From Zygnema cylindricum (lineage: Eukaryota > Streptophyta > Zygnematophyceae > Zygnematales > Zygnemataceae): a stretch of DNA of 62,000 nt. Positions 12,798-22,888 of the stretch are shown piece after piece. The stretch is from the NCBI GenBank assembly GCA_037447655.1, contig JBBHKE010003160.1:1-62000 (forward strand). Direction: 5' to 3'. Below the pieces are notes generated by a model. It did not search any database and was not told where the DNA came from. It worked only from the letters and a program-made list of their open reading frames with translations. The position numbers and the translations under genes are program-made. Position 1 is the first letter of the stretch, and each line of letters starts with the position of its first letter.

Positions 12798-13768
12798 TGT
12801 TGAATTTAAAAGGTTTTCTTATGTATTTTCTAGGTTTCTTAAGTAATCTAGAATGAGGAAGGAAAAGCTGAGGCAGCCTGCTTCTAACTTCTCTCTCTAG
12901 CCCCATACTTGTCGTAGTCACTGGAGGCTAGAGAAAAAGCTATGCTCCTCTTAGAATCAGAAGGCAGTCCTTTGTTAAACTTACCAAAAAGGTTAACGGA
13001 CCCATGATTCGATCCTGGTACCTACCTTCCATCTGAATAGACCATCGTCGTTACCATGTAGCCTAGCACTTGTGTCGAGGTATATAGGGAACGATAGCTA
13101 CTTAAATATGTACAAATAGGAAAGTTCATTTAACTGACGAACGGACCACAATCACATAGATATAGTTAGATAGAATCACATCTAAAAGTACTGCTTGTAT
13201 TTTAACGACTATAAACTAAGGCCGGACGACGGAGAAAGAAGCCGCCATCGCGAAATAGACGTTTTGGCGGTTTGCGGCCCCAGCCACACCGGATGACACG
13301 TGGCAATATTACATTGGATAGCGGCATCATCGGGACATACCATGGCGAACTTGGAAATGGCGACGTCACCTTTTTGGCCATGTCGTACACTGGCCGTACA
13401 GAAAGTACTCAAGGCCAAGTACCTTTCTCTACTGTACACTTAATTAATTGGCTCCGTACTTTAGTAGTAGAGAGATAAGAGAGGGGTACAGGACTAAGAA
13501 AATGTTAGGGTAGCAGCCTCTCTCCCATAGTGCTTCTGTATAAAAGGTCATCTTTGACCATTGATAATTTACTGCTCAGGGGAGCAAATTCAAGGATTCT
13601 TTTTGTGGCAGACTCAAGGGAGTCACCTCTACCAAGGGGTGCAGTTTGGTCAGTCTGTATTATGTCAGGGTTCAACAATATTCAGACAAAGCTTGAACAA
13701 CTGAGGTTATTCTAGAGGCTTCTAGCAAGCTGCCTACTCTGAGTACCAATGGAGGTCTCAGAGTTGCA
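12798..13768 (+). repeat. Copia element C, 5' LTR, 971 bp
   Basis: Starts TGTTGAATTT and ends GAGTTGCA. A TATAAAAGG box lies at about 13,540. The GTAC-rich core and a CACGTG-containing G-box lie near 13,300-13,430, and a tRNA T-arm-like hairpin on the minus strand is at 13,002-13,018. It matches the LTR at 22,889-23,883 along its length with scattered differences. The gag ATG used by this family (13,749) lies within the last 20 bases of the LTR. Confidence 0.85.
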
Positions 13769-14034
13769 GGTTATGGGCTCACCCTCTAGGGTGCCCATAT
13801 TCAATGGGACTGGGTTCATCTACTGGGAGAGTATGATGATGGGAGCCCTATGTGAGGAAAGATTTTGGGAAATAGTGAGTGGGCGAGTAAAGTGCCTATC
13901 CGGTCCTGCTATTCCTCCAGGGTTTGGAGGAAGCAGATTTGGTAGGAAACCAGATCCACCGTCATCAGAGGACTCAGAAGACGGAGAAAGTATCGTGATG
14001 GAAAAAGGGAAAGAAAAAGAGAAAACCACATCTA
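13749..14034 (+). pseudogene. Gag N-terminus of element C, cut by the assembly gap
   Basis: Opens with 'MEVSELQVMGSPSRVPIFNG' and continues 'TGFIYWESMMMGALCEERFW', the Copia gag N-terminal region seen also in elements D and E. The start codon is in the LTR and the frame crosses the primer-binding site. The frame stays open to the run of ten N. The last 120 or so bases before the gap occur again in a diverged version at 14,284-14,445, so the gag sequence is duplicated across the gap. Confidence 0.75.
13769..13780 (+). promoter_or_regulatory. Primer-binding site of element C, inside the gag frame
   Basis: GGTTATGGGCTC begins right at the LTR end and is complementary, with one mismatch, to the anticodon arm of initiator tRNA-Met. 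The gag frame that starts at 13,749 in the LTR runs through it and encodes the residues VMG of the N-terminus. A primer site that is both internal to the tRNA and coding is unusual for plant Copia elements, which normally use the tRNA 3' end. Confidence 0.7.
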
Positions 14035-14044
14035 NNNNNNNNNN
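14035..14044. other. Assembly gap (10 N)
   Basis: Ten undetermined bases. Sequence on the right (14,045-14,280) does not continue the gag frame, and a second, slightly different copy of the gag stretch from before the gap follows it. This suggests that two related element copies were joined here by scaffolding, or that the true spacing is unknown. Confidence 0.95.
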
Positions 14045-14283
14045 TATAGAGATATTCGCGTAGGGTGTCTAGCTTACGGAAAAGGTAGACGTTTACTCAT
14101 GGACGCTCAGGAACACACTATACTCCCTCTTGGTTTACGAACCGGCGGTACAACAACATCAGGGTCCATAGCTACAGTAAGAGGAGTAAGGATCTTATCC
14201 TCTGTACTTTCGTTTAGGCCAACGATATCCACACCAAAAGAGAAAAAGAAAGGGGAAAAGGTAGTGCTACGTTTTGGGGAATA

Positions 14284-15922
14284 GTGAGTGGGCGAGTAAA
14301 GCGCCCATCTAGTCCTGCTATTCCTCCATGGTTTGGAGGAAGTAGATTTGGTAGGAAACCAGATCCACCGTCATCACAGGACTTAGAAGACAGAGAAAGC
14401 ATCGTGATGGAAAAGGGGAAAGAAAAAGAGAAAACCACACCTATAGCAACCGGATTTGCTTTCATGTCTCCTATTCTAGGAATGAGGAGAATGACATCGA
14501 TACCTGGGACTACAACAACATGGCGGCCAAGCATTTGGTTCTCCCTCATATCACACAAGGACTCGCAGGTACTCATTTGCAGATGGAAAAGGCATTCGAT
14601 CTGTGGGATGCGCTTATAGAGATATACCGAAGCGGTAGTATTCAGGAATAGAAACTAACGGATGAAAGGATCAATGGATATTTTCACAAAAGAGAGAAGA
14701 TGCTCGATTTTTGCAATGAGCTGGCTATACTCTTCATGGAGCTAGAGTGTGCCGGAAAAGTAGATACCGAGAAGGCAAAGATACATTGCTTACTCATGAA
14801 ACTACCCGATGAGTATGAGAACATTGTGAACCGGGTACAGGATCTGCCGGACTCCAGGTGGATATGGAATTCGGTAGCTGGTATGATTCTTGTCCGAGAG
14901 AATACAATCGAAATCGAAGGGGAGTTAACAATGGACACGCCTTGACGGCCGAAGCAAGTTGGAGAAACAAAGATTCACGGAAACCCCTTGGAAGTCATGA
15001 AGGGGAAGACTTCAAAAGTCAATCCCATGAGTTTGGAACAAGGGGACCAAAGGGGCTTTGTCATTTTTGCAAGAAACCCGGCCATTACATGGCAGAATGT
15101 ACCAAACTGACCGAGCTTCGGATAAAAGAGGGAAAGATCGGGGGTCAGCCACGAGGGATGAAAAAGGCATTTGTCACACAGGTACTCGAGGAGGAATCCG
15201 ATGAGGAGGACGACAAACTTCTTTTGGATGAGGAGTTGGAGGCGAAGACAGAAGTCGAAATTCCACGAAAGCAGAAATGTGCTTTCGGTGGACTGAAAGG
15301 TGAAGGAGGTTGGATTGTGGATTCAGGTGCCTCCATGCATCTGTGCAAGGATAAGAATTTGTTCACTAAGCTGAGAAAGATTCCTACAGTAGAGATTGAA
15401 TATGGGGATAGGAGGGTGGTTACCACTACTTATGCAAGATCGGTTGATCTGAAAGCTGTATTTGAGGGAAAAATCTCAATAGTTACGTTCTCCGATGTTT
15501 TATTTATTCCGGAGTTAAACAAAAACCTTATCTTTACATCTGTTTTAGATGATAAAGGATTTGAAACTAGCACCAGAAAAGGAGCTAGCTTTGAGGAAGA
15601 TGTGTACTTCACTGCTGAGAAAGTTAGCCAAGGAATTTTCAGGCTTGCTTTAAGTAATGAAAAACTCAAACTTTACTATGCTGTTGTGATTGATATTATG
15701 TTGTGGCATAAGAGACTAGGGCATGTGAATCTAGAAAAGCTAAAAGGAATGAAAAAGATGGGAGTAGTTGAAGGGATACGCTTTGGGGAAAATGATAATC
15801 TATGTGATTGCAGTGGGTGTGCTCAGGGTAAAACACACAATCTACCGTTTCCAAAGGAAGCAACTTATAAAGGAGAAAAAGTCCTTGATTTGGTACACAC
15901 GGACATTAGGGGATAGGCAAGA
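14284..15922 (+). pseudogene. Element C gag, zinc knuckle, protease and GAG-pre-integrase
   Basis: Gag continues in pieces to about 14,945. A long open stretch, 14,858-15,916, then carries a CCHC zinc knuckle ('CHFCKKPGHYMAEC', C-x2-C-x4-H-x4-C), the aspartic protease motif in 'WIVDSGASMHLC', and the GAG-pre-integrase domain with 'MLWHKRLGHVNLEKLKGM' and a C-x2-C pair ('CDCSGCAQGK'). The sequence just before the knuckle needs a frame change from the gag pieces. A TAG follows 'VHTDIRG' and cuts the frame before integrase. Confidence 0.85.
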
Positions 15923-16823
15923 GTGCCATCACCCGGAGGAAAAATATTTATGCTAACCATTCCCGATGATTGGTCTCGGTACTCCCCGGTATACTTTTTG
16001 AAAAACAAATCAGAAACTCTGGAGTATTTCAAACAATATAAAGCATGGGCCGAGAAGCTTCATGAGACCTCAATTAAAAGAGTAAGAAGTGACAATGGAG
16101 GGGAATATACCTCCAATCAGTTTGAGGAGTTCTTAAGAGAGGATGGTGTGCAACATCAAAAGACAGTTCCGGAAAACCCGGAACATAATGGTGTTGCCAA
16201 GAGATTGAATAAGACACTGAATGATTGTGCCCGGAGTATGTTGTCAGATAAAAGGATAGGAAAAAGATTTTGGGCCGAAGCTATGAATTGTGCTAATTAT
16301 TTGAGAAATAGAGTACTTACATCAGCGGTGAAAGACCAAACTCCATATGAGAGATGGACCGACCGAAAACCAAATCTATTTCACTTAAAGGTTTTCGGTA
16401 GTAAAGTCTTCAATTTAGATACAAACAGATCTATTTAGAAAACTAGATCCTAAAGGGAAATCTGGATACTTGCTAGGATATGATGAGGATGTAAAAGGGT
16501 ATAGAATGTATGATCTAAAAAGAGAAGATATAATTTTAGTAAAACACCTGGTAGGTATGGATGAAGAGAAGTCACTAGATCCTTTCAAATCCTCAAAGTC
16601 AGTTAGAATCAGATTTGCGTCCGACAATTCTGATGACTTTCACCTTCGTAACTATCCGAGTCTCCAAGAAGATGATACTCTTATAAAGTCAGACGATATC
16701 CTTTCAGGCTCAAAAAAGACCAAGAAATACTTGAAAACATCGGTGACACCTATACCTGAAGCGGAAGGCGTGGTGGAAACTGATATGGATCCGAAGGACA
16801 AAGGAGAAGCCGTGGTGATTTGA
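15923..16823 (+). pseudogene. Element C integrase and hinge region
   Basis: Integrase catalytic core: 'IPDDWSRYSPVYFLKNKSET' holds the first catalytic Asp region, 'VRSDNGGEYTSNQFEEFL' the second Asp, and 'NPEHNGVAKRLN' the place where the catalytic Glu is normally found (consensus GVAERLN). Here that Glu is Lys, so the integrase is probably dead even apart from the frame breaks. A stop ends the piece at 16,438 and the frame resumes at 16,470 ('YRMYDLKREDIILVKHLVGM') into the acidic linker before RT. Confidence 0.8.
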
Positions 16824-16964
16824 AAGAATCCACGAGAACCATCTATTCCGGCCGCAAATTTTGAGGGAGGAAGAAGAAGCAGCAAAAGGTTTCAAGAGAA
16901 ACAAGTTAACAACAAGGTAACTAAACTTTCTCATCCTGCTGAACTTCAAACATATGGAGAGGCA

Positions 16965-18173
16965 ATGAATTGCCTGGAGAGAGACCGATGGAAGAGAGCC
17001 ATCAATGAAGGAATGGCTTCAATCATGGCGGATGATACATGGGAATCGGTGGACTGTCCACGTGATCGCAAACCAATTGGATGTAAGTGGGTTTTCAAGT
17101 TAAAAATGAATCTTTACAATACTACTGAGCGATATAAGGCCCGGTTAGTGGCCAAAGGTTTTACTAAGAAAAAGGGAATAGACTACAAAGAAATCTCTGC
17201 TCCAGTCGTCAAATATCCCGCGTTCAACTGAAGAAGACATGGAAGTACACTAGATGGACATCAAAACTGCCTTCTTGCATGGAGAACTAAAGGAGGAGAT
17301 CTTCATGCAACAACCGGAAGGATTTGTGGAACAAAGAGAAAAAAGTAAGGTATACCGACTGATCAAATCTCTCTATGGTTTGAAACAAGCGCCAAGACAG
17401 TGGAACAAGAAACTTGATGAGTTCCTTACTGGCCTATGATATATTCGGATCAGTTCAAAACATTCAATTTATGTTTTTGGAGATGAGAAAGGAGTCATAT
17501 TTATTGCAATTTGCGTTGATGATTTGCTTTTTCTGAGTAAGTCAATGGAGAAAATCAATAAACTAAAAACAGATCTGAAAGGAAGATTTGAGATGAAAGA
17601 TATGGGGGAGGCAAGATATATTATGGGAATACAAGTAGAGAGAGAAAAAGAAAAGGGAATAATTAGACTAACTCAGAAAGAGGCAATTGGAAACATGTTG
17701 AAAAAATTTCAGATGGACAAAGCCAACAGTTGTACAACTCCCATGGATCTAAATAAGGGAAGTGAGGGGAATGAGGAAGGAGACATCCTAATTCTAGATG
17801 ATGAACTAGGTAAACAAGAGAGGAAGTTCATGCAGAGTATCCTATACAGACAGGTAGTGGGCAGTCTGATTTGTTTAATGAATTGTACCAGACCGTATTT
17901 GGGAGTAGCTGTAGGAGTCCTAAGAAGGAGTCTGAATGCTACTACCAAAAGGGATTGGGAAGTTGCTAAGAGGGTCCTCATATATCTCATAGGAACTATG
18001 GATCTATGATTGTATCTGAGTGGGGAAAATACTGACATCACCACTTGGAGTGATGCCAGCTATGGGGATGCTATGATGCGAAGATGTACATTTGGATATG
18101 TGTTGTATGTGGGGAATGGTGTTTGTTGCTAGAGAAGTAGAAGCAAAAGGTCATTTCTCTGTCCACTATAGAG
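16965..18173 (+). pseudogene. Element C reverse transcriptase and start of RNase H
   Basis: RT in several pieces: 'PIGCKWVFKLKMNLYNTTER' (about 17,080-17,140), a break near 17,231, 'DIKTAFLHGELKEEI', 'LIKSLYGLKQAPRQWNKKLD', then the active site read as 'FIAICVDDLLFLSKS' (Cys in place of the usual Tyr of YVDD) at about 17,500-17,540. The connection domain runs to 18,009. RNase H begins 'DITTWSDASYGDAMMRRC' and is broken at 18,178 by the insertion of element D. Confidence 0.85.
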
Positions 18174-18178
18174 GCTGA

Positions 18179-19369
18179 TGAAACTCTGAGACCTCCATTG
18201 GCCCTCAGAGTAAGCAGATCCAAAAAGAAGCTTATCTAGATAGTGCCGACTCCAAGTTGATATAAACCCAAATGACTAACCCCTTGAAAATCATAACCCA
18301 AATACAGATTCACCCCTGTGAAATAACACTTTCTCTGTGGTCAGTTCCACCACAGAATGCAAAGTTAGAATATGAGATTTGGACACATTCACCCACTTTG
18401 ACTTTCCCTTAGAAATACCGCCTCTTTGGCAGACAAAAACTATGATTGACTACACCCCTGTGTAGCTTGGACTCCCCTAAGTCCGCAGCAAAAAGAATCA
18501 CTGAAAATGGTCAAGTAAATTGATAGTTATGGCTGGCCAAAGTTTGCCATTTATACAAGGTGCTCTCTAGGAGAGGCAGCTACTTACCCAAAATTTTCTA
18601 AGTCCTATTCCCTCTCTAAAACTCTTTCTACTCAAGTACGGCACCAATCAAATTAGTGTGTCGTACACAAATGTACAGGTGCCGATGTACTTTTTGTACG
18701 GCCATTGTACAACATGGCCAAAATGTCGCACGTGTCATAGCCGGATTTGTTACCGCAATCTTCGGAGTCGCCGCAATCCAACATTGTAGCGCCACGTGTC
18801 ACATGACGTGGCGATGACTAAAAAATGCCAAAAGTACATAATCCGTGATCGCGGCGCCTATCGTGGTCGTCGGATCAAACGGGATAAAATTGTAGCCGTT
18901 GAAATTATAAGTGCGATTTTTGTTTCGCGTTCGAAACAAATGCGCGGTATCTGTTTCATAAAATAAATTAAATCGTACTCCGTACTATACAAAATTGTAT
19001 CTATGCATTTCGTATCTATTTCCGTTAGACGAACTAGTCTACGTGTACAAATATAAATATCTGTCAAACCTATTGTACTCTAGCACTGTATTTAGACTTG
19101 TTGGTTAAAGCGGACGGCTAGTTTGACGGACGGCAGGTACCAGGATTAAATCCTGGGTCCGTCACACCTTTTAGATAACTCTATTAAGAATTGCCTTCCT
19201 GTCCACTTTGGACAGCCTAGGTAGCCATGGATCTAACCCCTCTTCAAGTCTTAAGTGGTTGCGACAAGTGTGGGGACTTGAGTGAAGAGTTAGAGGTAGG
19301 TTGTCAGTGTCCCCTTTTTGCCTTTTTATTTTACAATCTCTAGACCTAGAAAAAACTTAAATTTCAACA
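18179..19369 (-). repeat. Element D left LTR (3' LTR)
   Basis: Begins TGAAACTCTG and ends TTTCAACA next to ACTCCCTTTATTTT, the polypurine side. It contains the GTAC core (about 18,685-18,720), a CCACGTGTCAC G-box (about 18,790) and a tRNA-like minihelix at 19,125-19,163: GACGGAC pairs with GTCCGTC, and inside it CCAGG pairs with CCTGG around a 7-base loop. Confidence 0.85.
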
Positions 19370-19407
19370 CTCCCTTTATTTTTTAGTCTACTTACTTTCA
19401 ACTCCCA

Positions 19408-21000
19408 TCAAAAAAAACAAATACATATATATATTTTCCTTTCATTTTTCATTTTTCCTTCATGAAGCTTCAAGCGATTACTTTTATATTTAAGAAAGTG
19501 TATTAGATGACCAAAAATAATTTCATCTTGTTGATCATACATTTTATTTTGCATGCCACTTTTCATAAATTCGATCAAAGATTTTATCCACCTTCTCCCC
19601 TTTTCATCCAACCAGAATTTACTTTCCTTTTTGCATTTCCAACAGTCAACCCCATCCCCAACCTGCAACACATACCCGGATGATAACCCTTTTACAGGCA
19701 CATCTTCACAAGCGACATCACACCAAGTAGTGATGTCAAATCCATCCAACCCTAAATATTCCCAAAAAACACTAGTCGTCACTAAGTTCCTCATAAGATC
19801 TACATCTTCTGTACTCATATTTTTATCCATGATAACTACCCTATTTTCTGAACTTCCCTCACTCTCTCCCATGGAATTCTTTCCACTATCACTTTCTATT
19901 TTAATTCCCAATAAATATTTTTTCTCCCCTAAACCTTTAGTCAAATATTTCTCTTCTCCCTTATCCTTTAAAACCCCCTCTAGAATTAATCCTCCCCTTT
20001 CTTCGGAATCCGTTGAAGTCTCCCTTTCCGACCAGTTTTGTGTTTCCAAAATATCTATGAAACTATCCTCAATATTTTGAACTCCCTCAAGTATCTCCTC
20101 TCTCTTTACTTCCCTTATACCTCCAAAAGCACATTGTTGCTTTCGTGGAATTTCTGTGTGCTTTTCTCTCTTCCCCATACTACTAATCCGGAGAAGCTCT
20201 AAAATATCTTCATCCTCTTTCTCCTCTTCCCCTTCTTCCTCCTCATCCACATTCCAACTTCTAAGTTTTTCCAAACAAAGGCATTCCTCCATATAATGAC
20301 CCGGTTCCCAGCAAAAGAAGCAAACCCCTTTTTTTAAAGCTCCCCTTTCTTTTCCTCTCCCTCTCTTTCCATCAAAGTTCCAATAAGGTTTAACTTTGAC
20401 TTTCTTTCTCTCATCACGCTTCCGCTCGTCACCACCGTTCCTCTCATCACGCTTCCGCTCGTCACCACCGTTCCTCTCATCACGCTTCCGCTCGTCACCG
20501 CCGTTCCTCTCATCACGCTTCCGCTCGTCACCGCCGTTCCTCTCATCACGCTTCCGCCAATCACCACCAGCTGAAAATGCATTGACCCTGTCCCTTCCCC
20601 TACGTAGCTCCAAAGTGCTTTCCCTTACAAGAATTATCCCCATGGTAAAGCTCCAAGTCCATGAGGAGCCATCCATTGTCTGCATACGACAAATAATGTT
20701 TTCGTACTCACTTGGGAGTTTTATAAGTAGTGTATTAATCTTACTCTCCTCAGATTCTACATATCCGGCACTAGCTAGCTCAACATATAATGCAGCAATA
20801 TCATTGCAAAACTCTATCATGCTACCGCCTTTATAAATGTAGGCATCTATTTCTTGTTTTACTAATTGCTGCCTCTGAATAGTCTCACTCTTATAAATCT
20901 GAATTAGTGCTTCCCATATCTTTAGACTTAAAAGAGTGATAGTTATCGACTTAGACACATATCTAAGTATGAGATGTTTTGCTATAGTGTTTTTGTATTC
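19408..21000 (-). CDS. Element D Gag fused to an RNase H remnant
   Basis: One open frame of about 530 codons, following a stop at 21,001-21,003. Order: Copia gag ('IYKSETIQRQQLVKQEIDAY', 'LLIKLPSEYENIICRMQ'); an 11-residue repeat (RKRDERNGGDE), four full units plus partial ones; a CCHC knuckle ('CFFCWEPGHYMEEC'); an acidic stretch; 'IPRKQQCAFGG', which in relatives precedes protease; then a jump to the RT tail ('SENRVVIMDKNMSTEDVDLM') and to RNase H-like 'DITTWCDVACEDVPVKGLSS', 'GYVLQVGDG' and 'YDQQDEI'. Compared with intact relatives, the part of RNase H with the catalytic Glu (MEAEYMA) is missing. Probably a structural Gag whose tail is a fossil or has a new use. Confidence 0.75.
   Translation of the reverse strand, partial: EYKNTIAKHLILRYVSKSITITLLSLKIWEALIQIYKSETIQRQQLVKQEIDAYIYKGGSMIEFCNDIAALYVELASAGYVESEESKINTLLIKLPSEYENIICRMQTMDGSSWTWSFTMGIILVRESTLELRRGRDRVNAFSAGGDWRKRDERNGGDERKRDERNGGDERKRDERNGGDERKRDERNGGDERKRDERKKVKVKPYWNFDGKRGRGKERGALKKGVCFFCWEPGHYMEECLCLEKLRSWNVDEEEEGEEEKEDEDILELLRISSMGKREKHTEIPRKQQCAFGGIREVKREEILEGVQNIEDSFIDILETQNWSERETSTDSEERGGLILEGVLKDKGEEKYLTKGLGEKKYLLGIKIESDSGKNSMGESEGSSENRVVIMDKNMSTEDVDLMRNLVTTSVFWEYLGLDGFDITTWCDVACEDVPVKGLSSGYVLQVGDGVDCWKCKKESKFWLDEKGRRWIKSLIEFMKSGMQNKMYDQQDEIIFGHLIHFLKYKSNRLKLHEGKMKNERKIYICICFF
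20407..20565 (-). repeat. 33-bp tandem repeat coding RKRDERNGGDE
   Basis: Nearly identical 33-bp units (plus-strand core TCATCACGCTTCCGCTCGTC) repeated head to tail inside the gag of element D, keeping the frame. They encode a strongly charged, arginine- and acid-rich linker just before the zinc knuckle. Element F has about two diverged units at 59,165-59,250, so the array expanded or contracted between copies. Confidence 0.85.
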
Positions 21001-21003
21001 CTA

Positions 21004-21349
21004 TATATTTCTGTCATTTTCTTCAGTTTTAATCCCTACATGAGGTACCATAGCTGAGAGCCTAGCTCCCCTCACCATAGGTGTCCCTTTTTCCTTCTCC
21101 CTTATTTCCCCATCCACGGAAAGATTTTTCCCTTCACCTTCCGTTGCATCTGAACTCCGGTTGATATTCTGGGCAGCCTCTGGTAAATCTCCATAGTAAG
21201 CTCCTCCAAAGCCAAGTGGCAGACATCTCACTTGTCCCGCAACAATTCCCCAAAAGTGCTTCTCGAAAAGCAATCCCTCCAATGTAAACGCCCAATAAGT
21301 GAAGCCTGTTCCATCAAACATAGTCACCCTAGATGGTGGGCCCATAACC
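21004..21349 (-). CDS. Element D Gag N-terminal segment
   Basis: Open frame reading 'MGPPSRVTMFDGTGFTYWAF' from 21,345, in frame with the Gag-RNase H ORF and separated from it by a single TAG at 21,001-21,003. In elements C and E the gag start lies upstream in the LTR; here that upstream start is cut off by a TAG just before the primer-binding site, so translation would have to begin at this internal Met or read through. Element F has a TAG at the same place as the 21,001 stop. Confidence 0.6.
21338..21349 (-). promoter_or_regulatory. Primer-binding site of element D
   Basis: Plus strand GGGCCCATAACC lies directly against the LTR end at 21,350 and is a perfect 12-base match to the sense anticodon-arm sequence of initiator tRNA-Met. 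In element orientation it is therefore the complement, a half-tRNA primer site. Confidence 0.75.
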
Positions 21350-22539
21350 TAAAACTCTGAGACCTTCATTGGCCCTCAGAGTAAGCAGATCCAAAAAGAA
21401 ACTTATATAGAGAGTGCCGACTCCAAGTTGATATAAACCAAAATGACTGACCCCTTGACAATCAGAACCCAAATATAGATTCACCCCTATAAAATAACAC
21501 TTACTGTGTGGTCAATTCCGCCACAGAATGCAAAGTTAGGAATATGAGATTTGGACACATTCACCCACTTTGTCTTTCCCTTAGAAATACCGCCACCCTG
21601 GCAGACAAAAACTCTTACTGACTACAACCCTGTGTAGCTTGGACCCCACTGAGTCCGCAGCAAAAAGAATCACTGAAAATGGTCAAGTAAATTGATAGTT
21701 ATGGCTAGCCAAAGTTTGCCATCTATACAAGGTGCTCTCTAGGAGAGGCAGCTAAGTCCTATTTTCTAAGTCCTATTTCCCTCTCTAAAACTCTTTCTAC
21801 TCAAGTACGGCACCAATCAAATTAGTGTGTCGTACAGAAATGTACAGGTGCCGGTGTACTTTTTGTACGGCCATTGTACAACATGGCCAAAATGTCGACA
21901 CGTGTCATAGCCGGATTTGTTACCACAATCTCCGGAGTGGCCGCAATCCAACATTGTCCCGCCATGTGTCACATGACGTGGCGATGACTAAAAAATGCCA
22001 AAAGTACATAATCCGTGATCGCGGCGCCTATCGTGGCTGTCCGATCAAACTAGATACAATTATAGCCGTTGAAAAAATATGTGCGATATTTGTTTCGCGT
22101 TCGAAACAAATGCGCGGTATCCGTTTCATAAAATACATTAAATCGGACTCCGTACTATACAAAACTGTATCTATGCATTTCGTATCTATTTCCGTTAGAC
22201 GAACTAGTCTACGTGTACAAATATAAATATTTGTCAAACCTATTGTACTCTAGCACTGTACTTAGACTTGTTGGTTAAAGCGAACGGCTAGTTTGACGGA
22301 CGGCAGGTACCAGGATCAAATCCTGGGTCCGTCACACCTTTTAGATAACTCTATTAAGAATTGCCTTCCTGTCCACTTTGGACAGCCTAGGCAGCCATGG
22401 ATCTAACCCCTCTTCAAGTCTTCAGTGACTGCAACAAGTGTGGGGACTTGAGTGAAGAGTTAGAGGTAGGTTGTCAGTGTCCCCTTTTTGACTTTTTATT
22501 TTACAATCTCTAGACCTAGAAAATACTTAAATTTCAATA
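21350..22539 (-). repeat. Element D right LTR (5' LTR)
   Basis: Near-identical partner of 18,179-19,369, starting TAAAACTCTG (G to A in the terminal TG) and ending TTTCAATA (C to T in the terminal CA). The tRNA-like minihelix is kept at 22,295-22,333 with loop ATCAAAT. The few differences from the left LTR suggest a fairly recent insertion. Confidence 0.85.
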
Positions 22540-22544
22540 GCTGA

Positions 22545-22888
22545 GTATATGGCATCTTGCTCTGCTATGAAGGAATTGATGTGGGTCAAATTCTTGCTTA
22601 GTGAATTTTGACATCTTAAGATTGGAATTCATAAAATATTCTGTGATAATCAAGCAGCAATTGCAATTGTTGCTAATCCTAAACATCGCTTCAAAGCAAA
22701 GCACATGGATATCAGACTTAGCTTTGTTAGGTAAAAGGTGGAGAACAAAATAAAAAGACTAGAATATAGACTAAACAGTGAAATGGTGGCAGACATGATG
22801 ACAAAGCTTGTGATTTCTCCTAAATTAATATTTTGCAGAGAGAAGTGTTGACTTCAACGAAAAGGTGACTAGAAAAAAAAGGAAGTCC
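22545..22888 (+). pseudogene. Element C RNase H, continued, and polypurine tract
   Basis: Picks up the frame interrupted at 18,178: 'AEYMASCSAMKELMWVKF' (with the catalytic Glu), then 'CDNQAAIAIVANPKHRFKAK' and 'HMDIRLSFV'. Read with the left part it makes a Copia RNase H. It ends in a purine-rich run, AGAAAAAAAAGGAAGTCC, directly before the LTR start at 22,889. Confidence 0.8.

Larger units (their letters stand above)
18179..22539 (-). mobile_element. Element D: non-autonomous Copia (gag plus RNase H relic), 4,361 bp
   Basis: A complete insertion. LTRs of 1,191 bp (18,179-19,369) and 1,190 bp (21,350-22,539) flank a 1,980 bp interior. It interrupts the RNase H coding of element C, and GCTGA is repeated at 18,174-18,178 and 22,540-22,544, so the 5-bp target duplication is intact. 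The interior has only gag, a short RT-tail remnant and an incomplete RNase H. Protease, integrase and the polymerase core are absent. LTR termini show one substitution at each outer or inner end (TG to TA, CA to TA). Element F has the same architecture at an independent site. Confidence 0.9.

Noticed and set aside
12727-12921. Minus-strand frame crossing the LTR start of element C
   Set aside because: It runs from LTR sequence into the B fragment in the wrong frame for RT; the RT frame there contains stops.
20396-20836. Plus-strand frame with an FLSSRFRSSPP repeat
   Set aside because: It is the antisense reading of the 33-bp repeat in element D's Gag, whose minus-strand frame has the zinc knuckle and gag motifs.
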